Shown: positions 8,711 to 19,065, counted from the first letter of the stretch. The stretch is DNA of 64,000 nt from Thalassospira sp. (GCF_030690045.1 NZ_JAUYHK010000003.1:1-64000), one strand, 5' to 3'. Numbers and translations: made by a program. The notes: generated by a model from the sequence alone, not told the origin.

Positions 8711-10363
8711 ATGCGCAAACTGATCGCCTTTCTGATGCTGACCCTTGTCACCAGCTTTCCCGCCCAGGCCCGGGACCTTCTGAAAATCGGCATCAGCGGC
8801 TATCCCGAAACCCTGCACCCCGCTTTCAGCAGCTCTGCGGTTCAATCCTATATTCACGGCTTTGTCCTGCGCCCCGTCACCGCCTTTGACCATGACTGGA
8901 AAATCGCCTGTTTCATGTGTGCCGATGTCCCGTCGTTTGAAAACGGCCTGGCAAAACGGGTGGCCCTTGCCGATGGCGGCGAAGGGGTTGAACTGACCTT
9001 CACCTTGCCCGCCAATGCCAAATGGGGCGATGGCGTTCCCCTTACCAGCCGCGATGTCGCCTTTTCGATCACGGTCGGGCAACATCCCGATGTGCCGGTC
9101 GCCAATCAGGAAGTTTTCAACCGGATCGTCGGCTTTGAAAGTGTCGATGATCAGACCTTCAAGGTCACGATGGACCGGATTGATTACACCTATCAATCCT
9201 TTGGCGGCGTTGAAATCCTGCCCGAACATCTGGAACGCCCGGTTTTTGAACAGGACCCGGCCACCTATCAAAAACGCAGCCTCTACGTCACTGCCCCAGC
9301 GACACCGGGCCTGTGGTTTGGCCCCTATATCGTCAGCGACGTGGTAACGGCCAGTGCGGTGATGCTCGATTCCAATCCTTACTGGTGGGGGCAAAAACCC
9401 GATATCGCCAAAATCCAGTTGCGCAATTTTGAAAACACCACCGCGCTGGAGGCCAGCCTGCGTACCGGCGAAATTGATTATGCGTCGGGCGAAACCGGCA
9501 TGGCACTTGACAAGGTAATCGCCTTTGAACGGCGTTTTACCAATCTTTATGACATCTCCTATCAAAAGGGCCTGTCCTATTACCATCTGGATGCCAATCA
9601 GGCTTTTCCACCACTGGATGATCGGCGGGTGCGGCAGGCGCTTTTGCTGGCGATTGACCGTACCGAAATCAGCACAAAACTGTTTGCAGGCAAAAACACA
9701 CCGACGCTCAGCTTCATTCATCCCGATGATCCGGTCTTTACCCCTGATGTTGCACGGTATGATTTCAATCCGGAACAAGCCGGGCGGTTGCTGGACGATG
9801 CCGGATGGACCCGCACCGATGATCGTCCGCGCACCAATGCCGATGGTGATGTCCTGCGTCTGACCCTGTATGGCGCCACCGAAAGCAGCACCGGACAACT
9901 GATCCAGCAGGTTTTGCAAAACCGCTGGAAACAGATCGGGGTCGAAGTCGATATCCTTAACCAGCCCGCCCGCGTGCTGTTTGGCGAAACCCTGCCGCAA
10001 CGCAAATTCGACGGCCTTGCCATCTTTGGCTGGCTTTCCGCCCCGGAACATCTGCCCCTGACCATTTTACGATCCGATCAGGTGCCAACCGCCGATAATC
10101 TGTATGAAGGCCAGAATTACACCGGATATACCAATCCGCGGGTTGATGAACTGATTGACGCCATCGAACTGGAACTGGATTTCGACAAACGCCTGCCGCT
10201 TTGGCATGAATTGCAAAAAATCTATGCCCAAGACCTGCCCGCCCTGCCGCTTTATCATGGCGAAAACGGCTTTATTTTCCCGAAATGGCTTAAGGGAATT
10301 CGCCCGACCGGCCATATGTACCCCAGTTCGTTATGGGCCGAAGAATGGTACATCATCCGGTGA
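8711..10363 (+). CDS. ABC transporter substrate-binding protein, family 5 (peptide/nickel type)
   Basis: A 550-aa periplasmic protein. ATG 8711 has GGAG seven bases upstream and gives a clean Sec signal peptide (MRKLIAFLMLTLVTSFPAQA). The body has the family-5 pattern: GYPETLHPAF near the N-terminus, VRQALLLAIDR near the middle and a C-terminal LPLYH segment. Such proteins bring oligopeptides or similar solutes to DppBC-type permeases, which follow at once. The substrate cannot be told from sequence. Confidence 0.88.
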   Translation: MRKLIAFLMLTLVTSFPAQARDLLKIGISGYPETLHPAFSSSAVQSYIHGFVLRPVTAFDHDWKIACFMCADVPSFENGLAKRVALADGGEGVELTFTLPANAKWGDGVPLTSRDVAFSITVGQHPDVPVANQEVFNRIVGFESVDDQTFKVTMDRIDYTYQSFGGVEILPEHLERPVFEQDPATYQKRSLYVTAPATPGLWFGPYIVSDVVTASAVMLDSNPYWWGQKPDIAKIQLRNFENTTALEASLRTGEIDYASGETGMALDKVIAFERRFTNLYDISYQKGLSYYHLDANQAFPPLDDRRVRQALLLAIDRTEISTKLFAGKNTPTLSFIHPDDPVFTPDVARYDFNPEQAGRLLDDAGWTRTDDRPRTNADGDVLRLTLYGATESSTGQLIQQVLQNRWKQIGVEVDILNQPARVLFGETLPQRKFDGLAIFGWLSAPEHLPLTILRSDQVPTADNLYEGQNYTGYTNPRVDELIDAIELELDFDKRLPLWHELQKIYAQDLPALPLYHGENGFIFPKWLKGIRPTGHMYPSSLWAEEWYIIR

Positions 10364-10370
10364 TGCAGTG

Positions 10371-11324
10371 ATGCGGCGTTTCATTGTCACCCGACTGATC
10401 CAGACCCTTGTGGTCATGCTGGCGGTATCGTTCGGGGCCTATGTCCTGATCGGCCTGATGCCCGGCGATCCGATTGACCTGATGATCACCGCCAACCCGG
10501 CCATCAGTTCGGCAGATGTCGCACGGCTCAAGGCGCTGTATGGCCTTGATCAACCGTTGGTCGTGCGCTGGTTTTACTGGCTGATGATGGCCCTTCAGGG
10601 GGATTTCGGCTATTCACGCCTGTTCACCCAGCCGGTAACCGACCTGATCGCACCCGCCCTTGGCAACAGTTTGAAACTGATGCTGGCAAGCTGGGCCTTG
10701 TCGCTGGTGATTGCAATACCCGCCGGGATTTATGCCGCCCTGAAACCGCGCAGTTTTCGCGATTATGCAGTCAATCTGTCGGCCTTTGCCGGGGTGTCTA
10801 TCCCGCCTTTCTGGCTGGGATTGCTGGCGATTTTACTGTTTGCCGTCACCCTGCGCTGGTTGCCCGCCGGGGGCACCGGGCAACTGGACAACGCCCAGGG
10901 GTGGGATGCCTTGCGCTATCTGATCCTGCCGGTCGCCACCCTGACGATTGCCAGTGTCGGATCGCATATCCGTTTTGTGCGCGGGTCAATGATCGAAGTG
11001 ATGCGGCAGGATTTCATCCGTACCGCCCGGGCCAAGGGGTTATCCGAACGCGCCGTGATTACCAACCATGCACTGCGCAATGGCATGATGCCGGTGGTGA
11101 CCTTGCTGGGCCTTGAATTTGGCACGCTGTTTTCCGGCGCACTGATTACCGAAACCCTGTTTTCATGGCCGGGCATGGGGCGGCTGATTTACAATGCGGT
11201 AATCGGCAGCGACTATAACCTTGCGATGGCGGGATTAATGCTGGCCACCCTTGTCACCCTGATTGGCAATCTTCTGGCCGATCTGGGTTATAAATGGCTG
11301 GATCCACGGGTGCGTCTGTCATGA
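10371..11324 (+). CDS. ABC transporter permease, DppB-like
   Basis: A 317-aa inner-membrane permease with six predicted spans. It starts 7 nt after the binding protein stop; a GTG one codon earlier is possible. The EAA-type loop is visible around IRTARAKGLSERAVITNHALRNG, where an ATPase subunit would dock. The last bases overlap the next gene by ATGA, so translation is coupled. Confidence 0.9.
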   Translation: MRRFIVTRLIQTLVVMLAVSFGAYVLIGLMPGDPIDLMITANPAISSADVARLKALYGLDQPLVVRWFYWLMMALQGDFGYSRLFTQPVTDLIAPALGNSLKLMLASWALSLVIAIPAGIYAALKPRSFRDYAVNLSAFAGVSIPPFWLGLLAILLFAVTLRWLPAGGTGQLDNAQGWDALRYLILPVATLTIASVGSHIRFVRGSMIEVMRQDFIRTARAKGLSERAVITNHALRNGMMPVVTLLGLEFGTLFSGALITETLFSWPGMGRLIYNAVIGSDYNLAMAGLMLATLVTLIGNLLADLGYKWLDPRVRLS

Positions 11325-12262
11325 ATAACCGCACATCTTCGGGCCTTTTTCACCGGTTTATCCGTCACCGTCTGGCGGCCTTCAGCCTGATGGTGCTGGT
11401 CTTGCTGGCGGTTGCGTCCTTTTGTGCACCGCTGGTCGCACATTATCTGGGCACGGATGCGCAAACCGTTGATCTGTTTGGTCGCTATGCCCCGCCTTCA
11501 ACAGCCCATCCGATGGGCACGGACGAGTTGGGCCGCGATGTGTTGTTGCGACTGCTCTATGGCGGTCAGGTATCGTTGATGGTCGGGTTGACATCGGCGG
11601 TTTGTGCCACCCTGATTGGCACAATCATCGGGGTGATTGCCGGTTTGCGCGGCGGCTGGCTGGACGGGCTTTTGATGCGCGTCACCGACGGGGTGATTTC
11701 ATTGCCATTATTGCCATTGTTGATCGTCATGGCGGCGATTGATCCCGGTAAACTGGGCATCCCGCGTGAAATTGTAAATGGCGAAAGTTTCAGCCTGTAT
11801 CGCATCATTTTCATCATCGCCCTGTTTGGCTGGACCACAGTGGCGCGGCTGGTGCGGGCAGCAACCCTTGCGGTACGCGAACGGGAATTTGTTATGGCGG
11901 CACGCGCAATGGGGGCCGGACCGGTGCGCATTGCCGCCCGCCATATCCTGCCCAATGTCGCCACCCCGATCATCATCGCCACCACACTCGCCGCCGGGAA
12001 TGTGATATTGCTCGAAAGCGTGCTGAGCTTTCTGGGCCTTGGCATTCAGCCACCCGTACCCAGTTGGGGCAATATGCTGACCCATGCACAGGAATTCATC
12101 TGGGATGCCCCGATGTTGGCAGTCTATCCCGGCATGCTGATTTTCATCACCGTAATTGCCTTTAATTTCATCGGGGATGGCTTGCAGGATGCGCTGGACC
12201 CGCGTGCCGAAAATGATCGCATTTCCATAACTGGACAGAATGCCTCCGGCCCGGCACAATAA
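11321..12262 (+). CDS. ABC transporter permease, DppC-like
   Basis: A 313-aa permease starting inside the ATGA overlap with the DppB-like gene. It has the N-terminal cytoplasmic tail and first span typical of DppC, the motif HPMGTDELGRDVLLRLLYG and an EAA loop (VMAARAMGAGPVRIAARHILPN). The usual dppD and dppF ATPase genes do not follow: the next gene is an unrelated lipoprotein. The ATPases must come from elsewhere, or the operon has lost them. Confidence 0.9.
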   Translation: MNNRTSSGLFHRFIRHRLAAFSLMVLVLLAVASFCAPLVAHYLGTDAQTVDLFGRYAPPSTAHPMGTDELGRDVLLRLLYGGQVSLMVGLTSAVCATLIGTIIGVIAGLRGGWLDGLLMRVTDGVISLPLLPLLIVMAAIDPGKLGIPREIVNGESFSLYRIIFIIALFGWTTVARLVRAATLAVREREFVMAARAMGAGPVRIAARHILPNVATPIIIATTLAAGNVILLESVLSFLGLGIQPPVPSWGNMLTHAQEFIWDAPMLAVYPGMLIFITVIAFNFIGDGLQDALDPRAENDRISITGQNASGPAQ

Positions 12263-12348
12263 GATTTGCTATCACAAGGTGTCGCGGGGCCCGCATATTC
12301 CGCAAGGCGCTGATAAAATTTCATAATATCGCGGGCAAAGGAGCAAAC

Positions 12349-12897
12349 ATGACCCAGCGATCTGCCGCAATCCGGTCTGCGATCCTGCCTGTCTTTCTGA
12401 CTGGCGGGCTAATGGTGCTGGCGGGATGCGCCCCAACACAAAATGCTGCCCGCAGCCCGGAAACCGCCCCGTCACAGCAAATTGTCGCCCCATGGGGAAG
12501 CAGCAGCCCGGCCCAGTCGGCAACCACCCCGGCAGCACCCACGGGCACGGGCACAACCGCTGCCCCGACACCGATGGCCGCCAATCCCGGTGCTGCCCAG
12601 CAACGCCAGATCGACGAAGCCCGCATCGCGCTGGGCATTCTTGATCGCATGGCCAATCGCTGCCTGACCGAGGCCGATGCCAGCGCCTGCAACACCTTGC
12701 AGGTCAACTGGCCCACCCTGTCCCGGCAATTGCGTACCACCCTTGATACCCTGTCGGGCGGCAATATGTCGCACAGCCCGGTAATCCCCGGCGAAGCCCC
12801 TGTCAATCCGGCTTCGGTTCCGCGCCGATCCCCCGCCGCCGAAGGATCGCCATCGATGGAAATGGAAATTCCCATGACGCCATCGACCACGCCCTGA
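12349..12897 (+). CDS. Lipoprotein with Pro/Thr/Ala-rich linker
   Basis: A 182-aa protein preceded by AAAGGAG. The signal peptide ends in a lipobox (LAGC, Cys at about residue 26). Residues ~27-85 are low-complexity Ala/Pro/Thr, typical of a linker across the periplasm or outside. Residues ~85-130 form a small folded part with two Cys (RCLTEADASACNT) that could form a disulfide. The C-terminal 45 residues are again Pro-rich. I do not recognise the family. Confidence 0.75.
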   Translation: MTQRSAAIRSAILPVFLTGGLMVLAGCAPTQNAARSPETAPSQQIVAPWGSSSPAQSATTPAAPTGTGTTAAPTPMAANPGAAQQRQIDEARIALGILDRMANRCLTEADASACNTLQVNWPTLSRQLRTTLDTLSGGNMSHSPVIPGEAPVNPASVPRRSPAAEGSPSMEMEIPMTPSTTP

Positions 12898-13032
12898 CCG
12901 GGCTGTCACAGTTTGTCCCTTTTATTGAGATAGAACAAAGTTACCCTTAAAACTTTGCGCTAATGTGCCTTTATCATCATGGGCTGGCTGCCAAAAGACA
13001 GCAAAACAGCCGCGAAAAAAGGAGTCTGGCAG

Positions 13033-13875
13033 ATGTTTCGTGACATGCTTGTTCACATTGACAACAGCAAATCCTGTGTCGAACGGCTTTCGGTTGCCCT
13101 GAAAGTTGCCAAGGACCAAAAGGCCCATCTGACCGGGCTGTATGTTCTGACGCAATTTGAAATCCCGCGCTTCATGGAAGTCCAGATTTCGGCTGACATC
13201 ATGAAACAACAACGCGACGCGATGGCCGAAGGTGCCAAAACCGCCAAGGCGGCGTTTGAAGCAGCCTGCGACAAGGCCGGAGTCCCTTATACCTGGCAGG
13301 AAGCCCATTCGCTGTCGTCCGAAATTGCCGAAACCGTCGCCATGTATGCCCGCCATCATGACCTGACCGTTCTGGGTCAGTATAACCCGGAATGTTCCGA
13401 AGCAACTTCGGTGTCGGAAATGCCCGACAAGGTGATCCTGACTGCCGGTGCGCCGGTTCTGATTGTGCCCTATATCGGCAAATTTGAAACCATCGGCACC
13501 CGCGTCATGGTTGCGTGGAAACCTTACCGCGAGGCTGTCCGGGCCGTGAATGACGGCATGCCGTTCCTTGAAACCGCCAAATCGACCCTGGTTTTGTGTG
13601 CCGATCCCAACAAGGCCGCACGCGATTCGATCCCGGTGCCCAAGGTCGATATCGCCGAACGTCTGGAACGTCATGGCGTGAAGGTCCGCAAGGAAACACT
13701 GGATGCCAACGGTATCAGCATCGGGGATTTGCTGCTGTCACGGGCCGCTGATGAAAGCATCGATCTGATCCTGTGTGGGGCCTATGGCCGCCCGCGCCTG
13801 CGCGAATTGATGCTGGGCGGTGTGACGCAACATTTGCTGCGTCATATGACGGTTCCGGTTCTGATGTCTCACTAG
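13033..13875 (+). CDS. Tandem universal stress protein (two UspA domains)
   Basis: A 280-aa cytosolic protein. ATG 13033 has GGAG 8 nt upstream. It has two UspA folds of about 140 residues each. The second keeps the nucleotide-binding loop G-x2-G-x9-G-type pattern ([18 protein letters not shown]), while the first lacks it. Stress-survival roles are known for the family; the specific stress here is unknown. A related protein is encoded at 21458-22315. Confidence 0.85.
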   Translation: MFRDMLVHIDNSKSCVERLSVALKVAKDQKAHLTGLYVLTQFEIPRFMEVQISADIMKQQRDAMAEGAKTAKAAFEAACDKAGVPYTWQEAHSLSSEIAETVAMYARHHDLTVLGQYNPECSEATSVSEMPDKVILTAGAPVLIVPYIGKFETIGTRVMVAWKPYREAVRAVNDGMPFLETAKSTLVLCADPNKAARDSIPVPKVDIAERLERHGVKVRKETLDANGISIGDLLLSRAADESIDLILCGAYGRPRLRELMLGGVTQHLLRHMTVPVLMSH

Positions 13876-13900
13876 GCCTTCCGGACTGCCTGACCTTGCC

Positions 13901-13930
13901 AAACCGGCCGGTTTTTTCCGGCCGGTTTTT
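13901..13930 (+). terminator. Strong terminator after the universal stress gene
   Basis: AAACCGGCCGG and CCGGCCGGTTT form a perfect 11-bp stem with a T6 loop and a further T-run. Confidence 0.85.
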
Positions 13931-14035
13931 TATTGGCAGCAATGTCACAGAAACCGTTTCCCCGCCGCCCACAACCCGATACAGTCACCGCATATTTTGC
14001 GCGATCTTCGCGCCCCGCACATCATGAGGCCCACC

Positions 14036-15409
14036 ATGACTGATACCCTCCACCGCGGCAATTCCGCCGCCAGCCGCGATATCGCCACCGTCCTGCACCC
14101 CTATACCAATTTCAGCACCCACGAACAAACCGGCCCACACATCATCAGCAAGGGTCGCGGCATTTATGTCACCGACGATGCCGGACGCGAATATATCGAA
14201 GGTCTGGCCGGGTTGTGGTGTGCATCGCTGGGTTTTGGCGAAAAACGTCTGGTCGCCGCTGCGACAAAACAGATGGAAACCCTGCCCTATTATCACGGTT
14301 TTGCCTCGCGCAGCACAGATCCGGCGATTGAACTCGCCGCCCGCCTGATCGAAATGGCCCCGGTGCCCATGTCCAAGGTGTTTTTCGCCAATTCCGGGTC
14401 CGAGGCCACCGACACGGCGGTCAAGCTGGTATGGTATTATCACAATGCCACCGGCCAGCAGGAAAAGAAGAAAATCATTGCTCGCAAGCGTGGCTATCAC
14501 GGGGTGACGGTGGCTGCCGCCTCGATGACCGGCCTGCCCTATAACCACAAGATGTTCGATCTGCCGATTGACCGGATTTTACATACCGAAACCCCGCATT
14601 ATTGGCGCGAGGCACAAACCGGTGAATCCGAGGAAGATTTTGCCACCCGCATGGCCGAAGCCCTTGAAGACCTGATCATTGCCGAAGGACCGGAAACCGT
14701 CGGAGCCTTTATCGCCGAACCGGTGATGGGGGCGGGCGGCGTCATTGTGCCGCCCCGCACCTATTTTGAAAAAATTCAGGATGTTTTAAAGCGCCACGAC
14801 ATCCTGTTTATCGCCGACGAAGTGATTTGCGGCTTTGGCCGGACCGGCAATATGTTTGCCTGCGAAACCTTTGATCTCAAACCCGACATGATCACCGTCG
14901 CCAAACAATTATCATCGGCCTATATGCCGATTTCAGCACTGTTCCTGAACGAAAAAGTTTATGCCGGTCTCAAACACGGTGTCGATGAAATCGGCGTGTT
15001 CGGGCATGGCTATACCTATTCGGGACATCCGGTGGCCGCCGCGGTTGCACTGGAAACCCTGAAAATTTACGAAGATGACGGGATCATTGCCCATGTCCGC
15101 GATGTCATGCCGCGTTTCCAGAAACGCCTGCGCGATTTGCGGAAATTTTCCCATATCGGCGAAACACGCGGCATTGGCCTGATCGGGGCCTTTGAACTGG
15201 TCAGTGACAGCTGCGCTAAAACCCCCTTTGCCCCGGCCGGATCGGCGGGCAAGGCGGTGGCGGCGAAATGCCTTGAACAGGGCCTGATTGTCCGCGCCCT
15301 TGGCGATACCGTGGCGTTCTGCCCGCCCCTGATCATCACCCATGACGAAATCGACCTGATGTTTGATCGCGCCGAGGCCGCCCTGACCGACTGGCACGCA
15401 ACCTTGTGA
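14036..15409 (+). CDS. Class III omega-aminotransferase (PLP)
   Basis: A 457-aa enzyme of the omega-amino acid:pyruvate transaminase type. ATG 14036 is chosen because TGAGG lies 6 nt upstream and residue positions then match the family. Visible motifs: [13 protein letters not shown] near the N-terminus, [12 protein letters not shown] for phosphate binding, [13 protein letters not shown] with the PLP aspartate, and the Schiff-base lysine in [11 protein letters not shown]. It transfers the terminal amino group of a substrate such as beta-alanine, putrescine or an amine to an oxo acid. It has no operon partner and the substrate is open. Confidence 0.88.
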   Translation: MTDTLHRGNSAASRDIATVLHPYTNFSTHEQTGPHIISKGRGIYVTDDAGREYIEGLAGLWCASLGFGEKRLVAAATKQMETLPYYHGFASRSTDPAIELAARLIEMAPVPMSKVFFANSGSEATDTAVKLVWYYHNATGQQEKKKIIARKRGYHGVTVAAASMTGLPYNHKMFDLPIDRILHTETPHYWREAQTGESEEDFATRMAEALEDLIIAEGPETVGAFIAEPVMGAGGVIVPPRTYFEKIQDVLKRHDILFIADEVICGFGRTGNMFACETFDLKPDMITVAKQLSSAYMPISALFLNEKVYAGLKHGVDEIGVFGHGYTYSGHPVAAAVALETLKIYEDDGIIAHVRDVMPRFQKRLRDLRKFSHIGETRGIGLIGAFELVSDSCAKTPFAPAGSAGKAVAAKCLEQGLIVRALGDTVAFCPPLIITHDEIDLMFDRAEAALTDWHATL

Positions 15410-15827
15410 CCCTGACGACTCTGGGCGTGGTGGCATCCATCACGCCCGGCAGGGTCTTGAAAACAGGCCAACAATCCCGACATCCCATTGATAGAACTCT
15501 TCCAAAACCGGCCATTTGGTCCGCGCATGGTTGCCATGTCCGCCAAAAACATCTGCTTGGACTTGCCAAACTGCCCGTTTCCAGCCAGATTGCCCGCAGG
15601 GGTGAGATCGACACACAACAGATGGAAAGCCTTCTCTGGCAGTTATCTTCGCGGTGAAACTGGAACAGGTTTAATTTGATACGGGTCAATGCCGGGTTAA
15701 ATTAAATAGGCCATAACGACCAGACGACCCCGGAAATGCTGATCCTGATGACCGGCACCGGACCGGACAGGAACAGAGCTTCGCCTCCTGCGTCCCGCGC
15801 AGCGCGAAGAGACAGGCGAAAGATGCA
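15410..15827. other. Gene-free stretch upstream of hemA
   Basis: About 420 bases. The only element I can support is the FNR-like box at 15676-15689. Short frames on both strands look like noise. The length suggests a long regulated leader for hemA. Confidence 0.5.
15676..15689. promoter_or_regulatory. FNR/FixK-like box upstream of hemA
   Basis: TTGATACGGGTCAA fits the FNR/FixK consensus TTGAT-N4-ATCAA at 9 of 10 positions. It lies about 140 bp before the hemA start. Oxygen control of hemA by FnrL or FixK is known in other alphaproteobacteria, so oxygen-responsive control here is a fair inference. Confidence 0.5.
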
Positions 15828-17048
15828 ATGATGAATTATAACAGCTTCTTCAAAGATCAGCTTTCCGGCCTCAAGGCCGAAGGGCGGTATCGTGTGTTCG
15901 CCAATCTCGAACGTATTGTCGGCGAGTTTCCCAAGGCGATGCTGCATACCGGTGACGGGCAGCCGCCGCGCAAAATCACCGTCTGGTGTTCCAACGACTA
16001 TCTTGGCATGGGACAGCACCCCAAGGTGCTTGACGCCATGCAAAACGCCATTACCGGGCAGGGCGGCGGTGCCGGTGGCACGCGCAATATTTCCGGTTCC
16101 AACCATTTGCATGTCGCGCTTGAAGAAGAACTCGCCGATCTGCATGACAAGGAATCGGCCCTTTTGATGACATCGGGCTATGTCGCCAACTGGACCACGC
16201 TGTCAACGCTGGGATCCAAGTTGCCTGATTGTGTGATTGTGTCTGATGCCCTTAACCACAATTCCATGATCGAAGGCATGCGCCATTCCCGCGCCGAACG
16301 CCGTATCTGGAAACATAACGATGTCGCCCATCTCGAAGAAATCCTGCGCGACCTTGGCCAGAACCGCGCCAAAATTGTCGCCTTTGAATCGGTTTATTCG
16401 ATGGATGGCGACATTGCACCGATTGCCGAAATTCTCGATGTTTGCGAAAAATACAATGCCCTGACTTTTCTGGACGAAGTCCATGCCGTCGGTATGTATG
16501 GCCCGCGCGGCGGCGGCGTAGCGGAACGCGAAGGCCTGATGGACCGCATCGATATCATTCAGGGCACCCTTGCAAAGGCCTTTGGCGTGATTGGCGGCTA
16601 TATTGCCGGGAACCACGAAATTATTGATTTCGTCCGCAGCTTTGGCAATGGCTTTATCTTTACCAGTTCACACCCGCCCAGCATTGCCGCAGGCGCACTG
16701 GCCAGTGTCCGTCATTTGAAAACCAGCGATGTCGAACGCGCCACTCAGAAAGAACGCGCCGAGACCCTGCGCACCCGTCTGCGCGATGTCGGCCTGCCGG
16801 TGATGGATGCGCCCAGCCACATCGTCCCCCTGATGGTCGGCGATGCCGCCATGTGCAAGGAAGCCAGTGATCGCTTGTTGTTTGAACATGACATCTATGT
16901 CCAGCCGATCAATTACCCGACTGTGCCACGCGGCACAGAACGCCTGCGCTTTACCCCCGGCCCGCTCCATAATGATGAATTGATGGATCATCTGATTGAT
17001 GCACTTCTGACCGTGTGGGGCCAGTTGGGCATTCAAAAGGCCGCCTGA
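15828..17048 (+). CDS. hemA: 5-aminolevulinate synthase
   Basis: A 406-aa PLP enzyme that condenses glycine and succinyl-CoA to 5-aminolevulinate, the first step of tetrapyrrole synthesis in alphaproteobacteria. Length matches the family. Visible motifs: [12 protein letters not shown], the glycine-rich [21 protein letters not shown] with the PLP-contacting aspartate, and the Schiff-base lysine in [13 protein letters not shown]. The start lies among two adjacent ATG codons (15828, 15831). It is a single-gene unit closed by a terminator. Confidence 0.97.
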   Translation: MMNYNSFFKDQLSGLKAEGRYRVFANLERIVGEFPKAMLHTGDGQPPRKITVWCSNDYLGMGQHPKVLDAMQNAITGQGGGAGGTRNISGSNHLHVALEEELADLHDKESALLMTSGYVANWTTLSTLGSKLPDCVIVSDALNHNSMIEGMRHSRAERRIWKHNDVAHLEEILRDLGQNRAKIVAFESVYSMDGDIAPIAEILDVCEKYNALTFLDEVHAVGMYGPRGGGVAEREGLMDRIDIIQGTLAKAFGVIGGYIAGNHEIIDFVRSFGNGFIFTSSHPPSIAAGALASVRHLKTSDVERATQKERAETLRTRLRDVGLPVMDAPSHIVPLMVGDAAMCKEASDRLLFEHDIYVQPINYPTVPRGTERLRFTPGPLHNDELMDHLIDALLTVWGQLGIQKAA

Positions 17049-17072
17049 TGATTTCCTGAATGTATTTTGAAC

Positions 17073-17106
17073 AAGGCCGGACGCTGTGCGATCCGGCCTT
17101 TGTTTT
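17073..17106 (+). terminator. hemA terminator
   Basis: AAGGCCGGA and TCCGGCCTT arms with a 10-nt loop, followed by TGTTTT. Confidence 0.8.
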
Positions 17107-17353
17107 GGCGCATCGCAAAGGCGGAGCAAACCCGATCTTGGTTGACAAGCACACCCGGCTGCCCGACTATCAGAACATCATGATGAACACAGTAAAAACA
17201 GTTCGATTTTTGCTTAACGCTGGTTCTCTGCTCGCAGGATTAAATCCCCGGGCAGCGTAACCGGCTTTCGTCCGTTTTCTGCCCGGGGTCTCTCCCGTAA
17301 AATCTCGTTCCATATCAGAGAGATGAATGGCTTCATTCATCGGGCAGGGCATC
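17107..17353. other. Intergenic region with two inverted repeats
   Basis: It has a 10-bp perfect inverted repeat CCCCGGGCAG/CTGCCCGGGG (17246-17255 and 17279-17288) and a second, GATGAATG/CATTCATC (17322-17329 and 17334-17341), just before the next small ORF. Neither has a clear T-run, so they may be operators or RNA structure. Confidence 0.4.
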
Positions 17354-17659
17354 ATGAATAACCAACCGTTAAACGGCACCCATGTGTCGACCATTTCCCT
17401 ATCCGGTCGCCGGGCGGCAAGTCAGTCACCCCGGCTGGAAATGTTGCGGCCACTGCACAGCAGCCTGATCGAACGCGATTATGCCCGGCTTGAATCCTGC
17501 TTGCAGAACGACAGCGCACCGGTTTTGCTGCGCCGTTATATCCGCACCGAACTGGCCGATTCGACGCGGCCCTGCCCTGCCCGGCCTGCAAGCAGGACAA
17601 TACACCGCCTTGCTACAGGCCGGTGGCACAGTCGGCCATGCTTTCTTGCAAGGTTTTGA
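17354..17659 (+). CDS. Possible truncated or frameshifted Rnk-like N-terminal fragment
   Basis: A 101-aa frame. Residues ~30-67 (LIERDYARLESC then LLRRYIRTELADS) resemble the N-terminal helical hairpin of Rnk/GreA-type proteins such as the intact neighbour, which has VIDAAYYARLEG then LLDEIERAE. The C-terminal third is Arg/Pro-rich and looks out of frame; in the next frame the same DNA reads QAGQYTALLQAGGTVGHAF before a stop at 17666. It may be a degenerate paralog of rnk or a short real protein. The similarity is weak and judged by eye. Confidence 0.35.
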   Translation: MNNQPLNGTHVSTISLSGRRAASQSPRLEMLRPLHSSLIERDYARLESCLQNDSAPVLLRRYIRTELADSTRPCPARPASRTIHRLATGRWHSRPCFLARF

Positions 17660-17763
17660 ATTTTAATCCGAAACATGCCATCCGGCTTTATCCGGTTCGG
17701 CACATCTCAAAACACATGTTGCGGCATGCATGACATCCGCCGCACAAGGAAAAGGTCAGTAAC

Positions 17764-18177
17764 ATGCTTGTTAACAATCTCGCCCCCGTCCCCCTTGATC
17801 CCCCGATCGTGATCGACGCTGCCTATTACGCCCGCCTTGAAGGGCTGGCAATGGGGGCAATGCAACGCGCACCCGAACTGGCGACCCGCCTGCTTGATGA
17901 AATCGAACGCGCCGAAATTCTGCCTTCCGGTGCGGTACCCGAAACCATTGTCAATATCGGTTCCGAAGTGACGTTTCGCGATGATGCCGCCGGGTGTATA
18001 CAAACCGTCAAACTGGTGCTGCCGGGCGATGCCGATATCAGCCGTCATCAAATTTCGGTTCTAACCCCGGTCGGGGTGGCGCTGATCGGGCTAAGCGAAG
18101 GTGCATCGATCTGGTGGATCACACCGGACAATGAAGTCCGGGAACTGACAGTCCAGAAAGTGCAAAATCATTCATGA
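17764..18177 (+). CDS. rnk: Regulator of nucleoside diphosphate kinase (Rnk-like, GreA/GreB fold)
   Basis: A 137-aa protein preceded by AAGGAAAAGG. Residues ~14-60 form the short N-terminal coiled coil (IVIDAAYYARLEG to LLDEIERA). Residues ~65-137 are the GreA/GreB C-terminal FKBP-like domain, with VNIGSEVTFRDD, LVLPGDADISRHQISVLTPVGVALIGL and the closing W-x-x-P segment. Rnk binds RNA polymerase near the secondary channel without cleavage activity, and affects nucleoside diphosphate kinase levels in gamma-proteobacteria. The role in this lineage is inferred. Confidence 0.85.
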   Translation: MLVNNLAPVPLDPPIVIDAAYYARLEGLAMGAMQRAPELATRLLDEIERAEILPSGAVPETIVNIGSEVTFRDDAAGCIQTVKLVLPGDADISRHQISVLTPVGVALIGLSEGASIWWITPDNEVRELTVQKVQNHS

Positions 18178-18344
18178 TCCGGGCAATCTGATAAAAATCT
18201 TTGCCAGCGCACCTCGCCCTTGTTTGCTTTCAGTGTCACGCAATCTATATTGAAGGTCACTGTGAGAAACAGGGGCGATTCTGCAAACTTGCAATTAATA
18301 ACTGTTCGCGTTAACTTCGGATCCTCATCAAACAGGAACCGGTC

Positions 18345-18890
18345 ATGTATACGGATAGAACCTTGCTGCCCAAAGAATGTCTGCGCCTGTGCGCACTTGG
18401 CACACTTGCCCTTTCCAAGAAACCAGTCAGCTATGCTGATCTGGCCAATTCCGTGCGCCATTTTACCGCGCATCTGATGGGGCCGTCGCTGGATATGATG
18501 GGGTCGTCGCTTCAGCTTTTGAAACTTGAAGGGCTGGTGCATGAGGATAACGGCAATGGCGTTCTTCCGGATTCCAGACTGACCCTGACCGATGCCGGTT
18601 ACACCAAATTTATCGACCTGATGCAGGGCAATTTACGCGATATGTCGGGTGAATTGTCGCGACTGGTAATGGCCTTGAAAATGCGGTTTGTGCATCTGCT
18701 TGCAGATGACATCCGCCGGGAACAGATCGAAATCCTGCAAGATGTGTGCGAGGTAGAACTGGACCGCCTCCTGACCCTGCGCGAAGAGCATGCCGATGAA
18801 CCCGGTGCGTTTCTGGGTTGGCTGGATGTTGAAATCAACAGCCTTGAACGCAAACATGCCTGGCTTGTCAGCCTGCTGGCGCAAGACTGA
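18345..18890 (+). CDS. PadR-like winged-helix protein
   Basis: A 181-aa protein with AGGAA upstream of ATG 18345. Residues ~8-80 look like a winged helix: LCALGTLALSKKPVSYADLA, then a recognition region around SLQLLKLEGLVHED and the wing with DSRLTLTDAGY. Residues ~100-181 are a helical dimerisation domain with Leu/Glu/Arg heptads, as in PadR C-terminal domains. It has no neighbouring effector operon, so its target is unknown. Confidence 0.65.
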   Translation: MYTDRTLLPKECLRLCALGTLALSKKPVSYADLANSVRHFTAHLMGPSLDMMGSSLQLLKLEGLVHEDNGNGVLPDSRLTLTDAGYTKFIDLMQGNLRDMSGELSRLVMALKMRFVHLLADDIRREQIEILQDVCEVELDRLLTLREEHADEPGAFLGWLDVEINSLERKHAWLVSLLAQD

Positions 18891-19065
18891 CATATGGGGA
18901 TTTACCGGAAATCATCCGGTAATATTGATACCCCTCTATCGCCAGTCGGGCTGCCTTTCGCAACGCTCTGACCGGTCATTTTACTGGAAATTTAACTTTC
19001 CAACACCGAATGATGACCATATTCTACCCTGAATAAAGAACACAGCAGATCAGGGTCATCCGCAC

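Noticed and set aside
8675-10051. A 458-codon frame opposite the ABC binding protein gene
   Set aside because: Shadow of a clear signal-peptide-bearing protein.
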